A stretch of 8,306 nt of DNA from Pseudomonadota bacterium (GTDB lineage: Bacteria > Pseudomonadota > Alphaproteobacteria > Rhizobiales > Rhizobiaceae). Of the stretch, positions 1-4,960 are shown piece after piece (position 1 is the first letter of the stretch; each line of letters opens with the position of its first letter). The translations under genes and the position numbers were made by a program. The stretch lies in contig JAEWOP010000005.1 in the NCBI GenBank assembly GCA_023399635.1, forward strand, positions 1 to 8,306. The letters run 5' to 3'. The notes beneath the pieces are model-generated. The model searched no databases and was not told where the DNA came from. It saw nothing but the letters and a program-made list of their open reading frames with translations.

Positions 1-1
1 C

Positions 2-1630
2 GTGCAGCATCTGGCGCGATGTCCGGACGATCTTGTTGATCGTCTCGATCATATGCACCGGAATGCGGATCGTGCGGGCCTGGTCGGCGATCGAACGGGT
101 GATCGCCTGCCGGATCCACCAGGTGGCGTAGGTCGAGAACTTGTAACCGCGTCGGTACTCGAACTTGTCGACCGCCTTCATCAGGCCGATATTGCCTTCC
201 TGAATAAGGTCGAGGAACTGCAGACCGCGGTTCGTGTACTTCTTGGCGATCGAGATGACGAGACGCAGGTTCGCCTCGACCATCTCCTTCTTGGCGATGC
301 GCGCCTCGCGCTCGCCCTTCTGGACCATGGAGACGATGCGGCGGAACTCGGCGATCGAGATGCCCGTCTCCGTTGCCAGATTCTGGATCTCCTGGCGAAT
401 ATCGCGGATCGTCGCGTTTTCTTCGCGGGCAAAGTCCTTCCAGCCGCGAGCGGACAGGTTGGAGATCGACTTCATCCAGTTCGGATCAAGTTCGGCACCC
501 TGGTACTGCTCCAGGAACGAGTCGCGCTTCACGCCATAAGATTCGGCAAGCCGAAGCAGCCGGCCTTCATTCTGCATCAGGCGCTTGGAAATGTCGTAGA
601 GCTGCTCGACAAGTGCTTCGACGCGGTTCTGGTTCAGCGACAGCGACTTCACGGCCGTGATCAACTGATCCTTGAGTTCCTTGTAGCGACGCTCCTGCCC
701 CGAAGACAGCGTACCGGTGCAAGACAAACGGGCTTCCACCTGCTGGTCCTGCAGCTTGCGCAGCTTCTTATAAGTGTCAGCAATGGTGTCGAGCGTTTCC
801 ATGACCTGCGGGCGCAGCTCCGCTTCCATGGCGGCAAGCGAAAGGCTCGACTCGTCGTCGTCCTCTTCCTCCTCTTCGCCCGGAAGGCCTTCACCGCCCA
901 CAGCAGTGATGTCATCGTCATTGGCAGCAAAACGCGTCTTGCGTGCCTTTTCCTTTTCCTCGGCAGCCTTGCGGTCGGCTTCAATCTTCTCCGGGCTCTG
1001 GAACTGCGGCGCAGCCTTCGCCTCGGGACCGGAATAGGTCGTTTCGAGATCGATGATCTCGCGCAACAGCGTCGTGCCTTCGTTCAGCTCATCACGCCAG
1101 ATGATAAGGGCCTGGAAGGTCAGCGGGCTTTCGCAGAGCCCTGCGATCATTGTTTCGCGACCGGCCTCGATGCGCTTGGCGATCGCGATTTCGCCTTCGC
1201 GGGACAGAAGTTCAACGGACCCCATTTCGCGCAAATACATGCGCACCGGATCGTCAGTGCGATCGGTGGGTTCTTTCTTCTTGGCAGTGGCAAGCGCCGT
1301 GCCAGTGCTCGGTGCGATCTCGCCGCCCTCGCTGTCGCCGTCGCTATCGTCTGAACTGTCGTCATCGCCGGCGGCTTCGTCTGCCTCATCGTCCTCAACG
1401 ACATTGATGCCCATGTCGGAGAGCATCGACATCGTGTCCTCGATCTGTTCGGAAGTCACTTCTTCCGAAGGCAGCACGGAGTTCAATTCGTCCATGGTCA
1501 CATAGCCGCGCTTCTTGGCGGCCTTGATCATCTTCTTGACGGCGTCATCCGAAAGGTCGAGAAGTGGACCGTCGGGCGTTCCTTCGCGCTCGGTCTCCGC
1601 TTCTTCGTTTTCTTTGACTTTCGTTGCCAT
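2..1630 (-). CDS. rpoD: RNA polymerase primary sigma factor RpoD (sigma-70), C-terminus cut by window edge
   Basis: This is the primary (vegetative) sigma factor, which binds core RNA polymerase and recognises housekeeping promoters. The reading frame runs for 543 residues without a stop to the left edge. Rhizobial RpoD is about 685 residues, so the end of region 3 and all of region 4 (the -35 reader) lie outside. Visible in order: a region 1.1-like N-terminus (about residues 20-80); an acidic linker (79-102); region 1.2 with DPVRMYLREMG (from 128); a long insertion with a second acidic run (252-260); region 2.1 from about 446; core-binding helix 2.2 with DLIQEGNIGLMKAVDKFE (from 474); regions 2.3-2.4 with YKFSTYATWWIRQAITRSIA (from 496); and the start of region 3 with RTIRIPVHMIE (from 519). 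The start ATG at 1630 is preceded, 10 bases away, by a Shine-Dalgarno-like AAGGAAA (1641-1647). The N-terminus MATKVKENEEAE matches rhizobial RpoD as I know it. No frameshift is seen. Identification is near certain. Confidence 0.98.
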   Translation of the reverse strand, partial: MATKVKENEEAETEREGTPDGPLLDLSDDAVKKMIKAAKKRGYVTMDELNSVLPSEEVTSEQIEDTMSMLSDMGINVVEDDEADEAAGDDDSSDDSDGDSEGGEIAPSTGTALATAKKKEPTDRTDDPVRMYLREMGSVELLSREGEIAIAKRIEAGRETMIAGLCESPLTFQALIIWRDELNEGTTLLREIIDLETTYSGPEAKAAPQFQSPEKIEADRKAAEEKEKARKTRFAANDDDITAVGGEGLPGEEEEEDDDESSLSLAAMEAELRPQVMETLDTIADTYKKLRKLQDQQVEARLSCTGTLSSGQERRYKELKDQLITAVKSLSLNQNRVEALVEQLYDISKRLMQNEGRLLRLAESYGVKRDSFLEQYQGAELDPNWMKSISNLSARGWKDFAREENATIRDIRQEIQNLATETGISIAEFRRIVSMVQKGEREARIAKKEMVEANLRLVISIAKKYTNRGLQFLDLIQEGNIGLMKAVDKFEYRRGYKFSTYATWWIRQAITRSIADQARTIRIPVHMIETINKIVRTSRQMLH

Positions 1631-1640
1631 TTAACTTCGC

Positions 1641-1670
1641 TTTCCTTGAACGCCACCTCGCCGCGGTGGC
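1641..1670 (-). promoter_or_regulatory. rpoD ribosome-binding site with adjacent small hairpin
   Basis: On the minus strand AAGGAAA (1641-1647) lies 10 bases before the rpoD ATG. Four bases upstream of it is a 6-bp perfect inverted repeat, GCCACC/GGTGGC, with a 7-base loop (1652-1670). The Shine-Dalgarno match supports the start at 1630. The hairpin is stable enough to form, but I see no direct evidence that it regulates anything. Confidence 0.5.
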
Positions 1671-1871
1671 CTACGGCTCAAGCGCAAGGCGCTAGCCGCG
1701 AATCACTGTTCAACACGTACGGAATGATCTTTAATTCCGGATTACCACGACGGCAGCTGCCAAGAGACCATGTCCTGTCCGGACGGCTCGATGATCGTGG
1801 CCCGGTGTGCTTGACCCACTCCACCTTTTCTGCCTGATGTGGTGATTCCCACAAATTAACGCCCCGTCAAG

Positions 1872-1900
1872 CTTTTCTGCGGCGAAGCGCCGGTGAAAAG
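1872..1900. repeat. 29-base imperfect palindrome in the rpoD leader
   Basis: The plus strand reads CTTTTC, TG, CGGCG, AAG, CGCCG, GT, GAAAAG. The two outer 6-base arms and two inner 5-base arms pair perfectly around a 3-base loop, with only a symmetric 2x2 internal mismatch. The GC-rich core flanked by CTTTTC/GAAAAG, followed by GTGGAAA, recalls the short dispersed palindromic sequences common between genes in Rhizobiales. That link is from memory and unproven. It has no U-tract, so it is not a typical intrinsic terminator. Confidence 0.6.
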
Positions 1901-1954
1901 TGGAAAAAGCCGTTGGATGAAGCTTCCAGGTCAAACAAGTACTCGGTGCCGCTT

Positions 1955-1982
1955 ATGTAGTCCGTCGCTGGTCGGTGACAAG
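1955..1982 (-). promoter_or_regulatory. candidate housekeeping promoter for rpoD
   Basis: The minus strand has CTTGTC (1977-1982), a 16-base spacer, and CTACAT (1955-1960). Each hexamer differs from the alphaproteobacterial sigma-70 form CTTGAC-N17-CTATAT at one position, and the spacer is one base short. Transcription would start near 1948 and leave a leader of about 320 nt. A perfect TATAAT also exists at 2037-2042 on the same strand but has no acceptable -35 partner. The assignment rests on motif matching alone. Confidence 0.4.
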
Positions 1983-2059
1983 AGCCGAAGGATCTAAAAC
2001 TAGGCTTCGTCGGGGCACCACGCTTGACCCAGCTATATTATACACCGATTCGCGCCGAG

Positions 2060-4048
2060 CTAACCATGTCCGACGGCGGCACCCTTGACCCTCCCTGACA
2101 TGACGCCAAAGCCGTCGATAATCGCCTCCTGGTTTTCCAGCCGACCGATTTCCAACTGCACCTCCGCCAGCGCGCGTATCAGCGCAGTCGCTCGCTCCTC
2201 CTCGTCTGACGCCGTCTCGGCAATCTCGCGCTCCAGTTCAATCTTTTGCCAACGCAGCTCCTTGTTTCGCGAGTGAAGCGCATAAGCCTGCCGATAGGCC
2301 TGCACCACGTCCTGCAGATCTGCCTCAGCAGTGGCTGTCCAAAGCCGCGCATTACGAACCTGCTGGTTCATCGTCGAAAGAAGCGCTGCAAATCCATTGT
2401 CTTCCAGATGCTCGCGCAGATTTTCGCGGTCGAGCCGTGCGCCGAGCTTGGCTGCAGTGGTCAGCAAGCAGGACCAGAAACGCTGCAGGTCGCGGTTTTC
2501 GAAATCGACGCCCGCGATCTCGTCGTAATCGTCAAGCAGCAGCTGCGGATGGTTGACGACGGTCAGCGCCAGAACGCTTTCCCGCAGGGCCGGCAAATCC
2601 CGATGCCCGCGCACCAGCCCGGAGCGCGCGAGCCTATCCGAGACCACGACACCTCGATCGTTTGTGCGGCCGTGAGGACGTGTTGCATCGCTCCTGCCAG
2701 CGCCCCCGCGTGGCTGGAACTTGCCGCGTCGCTCCGGGCCTCTACCGCTATTGAAAAAGCCGCTCAGCCTTTCGCGCATCTCCTGCTGATAATAGCGACG
2801 AACATTTTCATCGGCGATGACGGAGATGATCTGCTTCAAGCGCGCCTCAAGCTCCGCACGCTTTTCCGGCGTGTCGAAGGCGCCGCCGGACGTCTCGCGC
2901 ATCCAGATCATCTCGGCAAGCGGACGCGCGTCTGCCAGAACCTTGTCGAATGGCGCGCGCCCGTCCTGGCGCACGATGTCGTCGGGATCCTTGCCCTCAG
3001 GTAGGATAGCAAACCGCACCGACCGCCCTGGCTTCAGGAACGGCAGCGCCAAGTCTGCAGCCCTATTGGCAGCCCTGGCACCGGCACCATCTCCGTCAAA
3101 GCACAGCACCGGTTCCGGCGACATTTTCCAGAGCAGGTCGAGCTGGTTGTCAGTCAGCGCCGTGCCAAGCGGTGCTACCGCATTTTCCACTCCTGCCTGG
3201 TGAAGGGCAATCACGTCCATATACCCTTCAACAGCAATGATCGTGCCGCTATCGCGTGTGCCGGAGTTGGTCTGAGAAGCACGCCTGGCGCGGGCAAAAT
3301 TGTAAAGCACCTGCCCCTTGTGGAAGAGCTCGGTCTCATTGGAGTTCAGGTACTTTGCCGGCGCATCGGGAGACATGGCGCGTCCGCCGAAGGCAATCAC
3401 CTTCTCGCGGGACGACAGGATTGGAAACATGATGCGATCACGGAACCGGTCGTAAGAAACAGCGATGCCTTCACCGTGAACAACGAGTCCACAAGCTTCC
3501 ATCTGCTCTTTGGCTACGCCCTTGCCGGCCAGGAATTCCTTCAGCGCGTTACGACTCTCCGGGGCGTAGCCCAGCCGGAACGTTTCGACCGTCCGGCCTG
3601 TCAGGCCTCGATCGCGCAGATAAGCACGCGCCCTTGCACCGGCGGCGCTCTGCAACTGCTCCTGGAAGAACTGCGTTGCCAGTTCCATCACGTCGAGAAG
3701 CGTGGTCCGCTCCTTCTCCCGACGCTCCGCCTGAGGATCAGGCTGGGGAAGCGCGATGCCGGCCATGTCGGCGATCTGCTGCACGGCTTCCGGAAAATTC
3801 AAGCCTTCGAGATCAGTGAGAAAGCGGAAATGATCGCCGGAGACGCCGCAGCCGAAGCAGTGATAACGGCCCTTGCGATCCTCGCAGTGAAAGCTCGGGC
3901 TTTTTTCTCCATGGAACGGACAGCAGGCCCAATAGTCTCCGCGCGCCACGTTGGTCTTCTTACGGTCCCACGTTACGCGTCGGCCGATGACCGACGAGAT
4001 CGCTACCCGATCACGGATTTCGTCGAGAAAGCTGTTGGAAAAGCGCAT
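2060..4048 (-). CDS. dnaG: DNA primase DnaG
   Basis: DnaG is the replicative primase: it makes the RNA primers for the leading strand and Okazaki fragments and works with the DnaB helicase. The protein has 662 residues. Domains seen: an N-terminal CHC2 zinc-binding domain with ligands C43, H46, C64 and C67 (motifs CPFH and HCFGC); the RNA polymerase/TOPRIM core, with catalytic EGYMD (E274), FDGD (D318, D320) and DPDD (354-357); an Arg/Gly-rich flexible linker (about 432-480); and a C-terminal helical region (about 485-645) in the place of the helicase-binding domain. All key TOPRIM acidic residues are present. I chose the ATG at 4048 because GAGG (4054-4057) sits 5 bases before it. The GTG two codons upstream (4052-4054) overlaps that Shine-Dalgarno sequence and has none of its own. 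It lies between yqeY and rpoD on the same strand and has its own candidate promoter at 4069-4097. Confidence 0.98.
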   Translation of the reverse strand: MRFSNSFLDEIRDRVAISSVIGRRVTWDRKKTNVARGDYWACCPFHGEKSPSFHCEDRKGRYHCFGCGVSGDHFRFLTDLEGLNFPEAVQQIADMAGIALPQPDPQAERREKERTTLLDVMELATQFFQEQLQSAAGARARAYLRDRGLTGRTVETFRLGYAPESRNALKEFLAGKGVAKEQMEACGLVVHGEGIAVSYDRFRDRIMFPILSSREKVIAFGGRAMSPDAPAKYLNSNETELFHKGQVLYNFARARRASQTNSGTRDSGTIIAVEGYMDVIALHQAGVENAVAPLGTALTDNQLDLLWKMSPEPVLCFDGDGAGARAANRAADLALPFLKPGRSVRFAILPEGKDPDDIVRQDGRAPFDKVLADARPLAEMIWMRETSGGAFDTPEKRAELEARLKQIISVIADENVRRYYQQEMRERLSGFFNSGRGPERRGKFQPRGGAGRSDATRPHGRTNDRGVVVSDRLARSGLVRGHRDLPALRESVLALTVVNHPQLLLDDYDEIAGVDFENRDLQRFWSCLLTTAAKLGARLDRENLREHLEDNGFAALLSTMNQQVRNARLWTATAEADLQDVVQAYRQAYALHSRNKELRWQKIELEREIAETASDEEERATALIRALAEVQLEIGRLENQEAIIDGFGVMSGRVKGAAVGHG

Positions 4049-4068
4049 CGTCACCTCGAGACCTGCCC

Positions 4069-4097
4069 GTTATAGACGTCAGGCGGCCCAACGCCAA
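4069..4097 (-). promoter_or_regulatory. dnaG promoter, very short leader
   Basis: The minus strand shows TTGGCG (4092-4097), a 17-base spacer, and TATAAC (4069-4074). The -10 box matches TATAAT at five of six positions and the -35 box matches TTGACA at four of six, with ideal spacing. The start of transcription would be near 4062, leaving about 13 nt before the ATG with the GAGG ribosome-binding site inside it. The position directly before dnaG and after a terminator for yqeY supports the call. Confidence 0.6.
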
Positions 4098-4107
4098 CGA
4101 GAAGGCG

Positions 4108-4130
4108 CGTTGTGCCCGCTTTCCACAACG
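4108..4130. repeat. 7-bp inverted repeat upstream of the dnaG promoter, overlapping a near DnaA box
   Basis: CGTTGTG (4108-4114) and CACAACG (4124-4130) form a perfect 7-bp inverted repeat with a 9-base spacer, just upstream of the dnaG -35 box. The right arm overlaps CTTTCCACA (4119-4127), which matches the DnaA-box consensus TTWTNCACA at all but the first base. It could be a regulator-binding site. Function is inferred only from position and pattern. Confidence 0.35.
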
Positions 4131-4133
4131 GCG

Positions 4134-4163
4134 AAAACAAAGGCGAAGCGCGTTGGCCTCGCC
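4134..4163 (-). terminator. intrinsic terminator after yqeY
   Basis: Read on the minus strand, an 8-bp stem (GGCGAGGC pairing with GCTTCGCC, with one G-U pair) and a 6-base loop at 4142-4163 are followed at once by TTTGTTTT (4134-4141). It lies 24 bases past the yqeY stop, which fits a Rho-independent terminator for that gene. The terminator and the dnaG promoter next to it argue that yqeY and dnaG are mainly separate transcription units. Confidence 0.75.
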
Positions 4164-4187
4164 CTTAGATCAGCGGAATCGGCCTGT

Positions 4188-4640
4188 TTACTTCAGCAGG
4201 TCTTTGACCATTCCGGACGCCTTGGAAAAATCCATCTGGCCGGGATAACGCTCCTTGAGCGCATTCATGCATTTGCCCATGTCGCGCAGGCCCTGGGCGC
4301 CCGTTTCAGACACCACCGTCTGGCAGAGCTGGCGGACCTTGTCTTCGGAAAGCTGCTCCGGCATGAAGCTCTTGATCACGCTGATTTCTTCGCGCTCTTG
4401 CGTGGCAAGCTCAGCGCGTCCGGCTTCTTCGTAGATCTTGGAGGATTCCTCGCGCTGCTTCACCATCTTGTGCAGGATCTGCATGATCTCCTCATCGCTC
4501 ACAGGGTCCTTGCCCGCGCCGCGGTTGGCGATGTCACGATCCTTGATCGCAGTCTGGATGAGGCGCACGGTCGACAAACGCCGGCTGTCCTTCGCCTTCA
4601 TCGCATCCTTCATTTCATTCGCGAGCTTATCGCGCATCAT
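4188..4640 (-). CDS. GatB/YqeY domain-containing protein
   Basis: This 150-residue protein belongs to the YqeY family, whose fold matches the C-terminal tRNA-binding tail of GatB, a subunit of the tRNA-dependent amidotransferase. The stand-alone proteins have no firmly established reaction; a role linked to tRNA or translation is inferred from the domain. Seen here: family features near the N-terminus (LSTVRLIQTAIKDRDI), the charged central segment with DEEIMQILHKMVKQREES, FMPEQLSED, and the C-terminal MDFSKASGMVKDLL. The length is typical. Two ATG codons stand in a row; the first (4640) has AAAGGAG six bases upstream, so I use it. The gene is divergent from carA and upstream of dnaG, the place rpsU holds in the E. 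coli dnaG-rpoD locus. The 5' untranslated region contains a strong hairpin (4654-4688). Confidence 0.93.
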   Translation of the reverse strand: MMRDKLANEMKDAMKAKDSRRLSTVRLIQTAIKDRDIANRGAGKDPVSDEEIMQILHKMVKQREESSKIYEEAGRAELATQEREEISVIKSFMPEQLSEDKVRQLCQTVVSETGAQGLRDMGKCMNALKERYPGQMDFSKASGMVKDLLK

Positions 4641-4653
4641 GTCTTGCTCCTTT

Positions 4654-4688
4654 GGAAAAGCCGCCGGAGGTTGAATTACGGCTTTTCC
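4654..4688 (-). promoter_or_regulatory. 10-bp perfect hairpin next to the yqeY ribosome-binding site
   Basis: GGAAAAGCCG (4654-4663) and CGGCTTTTCC (4679-4688) are perfect 10-base inverted arms around a 15-base loop. On the yqeY mRNA the stem ends two bases before the AAGGAG ribosome-binding site. The loop contains CCTCC, four bases of which can pair with the GGAG of that site. It has no following U-tract on either strand, so a role in translation or mRNA stability is more likely than termination. This is inference from structure. Confidence 0.55.
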
Positions 4689-4705
4689 TTGTCAATCAGG
4701 CGGCT

Positions 4706-4734
4706 CTCATATCCAAGCAAGGGCACACGAGCAA
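4706..4734 (-). promoter_or_regulatory. weak candidate promoter for yqeY
   Basis: The minus strand has TTGCTC (4729-4734), a 17-base spacer and TATGAG (4706-4711). The -35 matches TTGACA at three of six positions and the -10 matches TATAAT at four of six. It would place the start near 4699 and put the 10-bp hairpin in the leader. It is the best-spaced pair I found upstream of yqeY, but the match is poor. Confidence 0.25.
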
Positions 4735-4801
4735 ATCAAATAAGCCAAGCCCTTGAATCCGTTGGGGGAGGAATTCCCATGTAGAAAGAACGTGGCCGAC
4801 A

Positions 4802-4830
4802 TTGACCGCTCCGCGCGCTTTGTCTATTTT
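4802..4830 (+). promoter_or_regulatory. carA promoter
   Basis: TTGACC (4802-4807), a 17-base spacer and TATTTT (4825-4830) match the sigma-70 consensus well. In alphaproteobacterial form, ATTGAC-N17-CTATTT agrees at ten of twelve positions. The predicted start is near 4837, giving a leader of about 124 nt that carries a terminator-like hairpin before carA. Confidence 0.65.
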
Positions 4831-4859
4831 CCGGCACCTGCACGAGATTTAGGTATTCA

Positions 4860-4891
4860 GGGCTGCGCGGGTGATCCGGCGGGCCCTTTTT
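4860..4891 (+). terminator. terminator-like hairpin in the carA leader, possible attenuator
   Basis: Bases 4860-4886 fold into a GC-rich hairpin. GGGC pairs with GCCC, followed by a G-U pair, a bulged G, CGC with GCG, one G-G mismatch, then GG with CC around a TGAT loop. TTTTT (4887-4891) follows directly. It lies about 25 nt after the predicted start and 70 nt before the carA ATG, so it would stop transcription before the gene. GGGCC of the 3' arm (4881-4885) could instead pair with GGCCC at 4906-4910, a possible antiterminator. The stem is imperfect and no effector is visible. Confidence 0.4.
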
Positions 4892-4919
4892 CTGCGACCA
4901 TAGATGGCCCTGATGTCCT

Positions 4920-4934
4920 GCCACTTCAAGTGGC
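4920..4934 (+). repeat. 15-base perfect palindrome upstream of the carA ribosome-binding site
   Basis: GCCACTTCAAGTGGC has perfect 7-base arms around one central base. As RNA it would form a 6-bp stem with a 3-base loop, ending 14 bases before the GGAAGGA ribosome-binding site. It could be an operator half-site pair or a small leader hairpin; nothing in the sequence decides between these. Confidence 0.4.
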
Positions 4935-4960
4935 GGATACGACGGGGCGGAAGGATAGGA

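Larger units (their letters stand above)
1631..2059. other. 429-base non-coding gap between dnaG and rpoD
   Basis: No convincing gene lies here. The two short open frames (1646-1837 plus and 1731-1934 minus) have no recognisable motif and no good ribosome-binding site, and they overlap each other on opposite strands. The gap holds a candidate rpoD promoter (1955-1982), a 29-base imperfect palindrome (1872-1900), a small hairpin next to the rpoD start, and a 10-base direct repeat, GCTTGACCCA, at 1809-1818 and 2022-2031. No hairpin with a U-tract follows dnaG, so some transcripts may run from dnaG into rpoD. Confidence 0.7.
4641..4960. other. 320-base divergent intergenic region between yqeY and carA
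   Basis: No gene is supported here. From left to right it contains the yqeY ribosome-binding site and hairpin (4654-4688), a weak yqeY promoter candidate (4706-4734), a Shine-Dalgarno-like GGGGGAGG followed by an ATG-TAG start-stop pair (4764-4784), the carA promoter (4802-4830), a terminator-like hairpin in the carA leader (4860-4891), a small palindrome (4920-4934) and the carA ribosome-binding site (4949-4955). Confidence 0.7.

Noticed and set aside
1646..1934. Two overlapping short open frames in the dnaG-rpoD gap: 63 codons plus (1646-1837) and 67 codons minus (1731-1934).
   Set aside because: No recognisable motif and no convincing ribosome-binding site, and they overlap on opposite strands. 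The minus one lies inside the likely rpoD leader.
1809..2031. Ten-base direct repeat GCTTGACCCA at 1809-1818 and 2022-2031.
   Set aside because: Two copies 213 bases apart with unrelated flanks; too short to separate from chance and not tied to any element.
2022..2038. Perfect alphaproteobacterial -35 (CTTGAC, 2023-2028) and -10 (CTATAT, 2033-2038) hexamers on the plus strand.
   Set aside because: They are only 4 bases apart instead of about 17, so they cannot act together. Neither has a suitable partner at normal distance, and no plus-strand gene follows.
1700..2051. Three GANTC sites (1700, 1844, 2047) upstream of rpoD, possible CcrM-methylation control.
   Set aside because: About one or two are expected by chance in a gap this size, and they do not overlap the promoter boxes.
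4052..4054. GTG at 4052-4054 as the start of dnaG.
   Set aside because: It overlaps the GAGG Shine-Dalgarno sequence that serves the ATG at 4048 and has no site of its own.
4904..4960. Upstream in-frame ATG at 4904 as the start of carA.
   Set aside because: It has no ribosome-binding site, would add 19 residues not expected in CarA, and would translate through the leader palindrome. The ATG at 4961 has GGAAGGA at good spacing.
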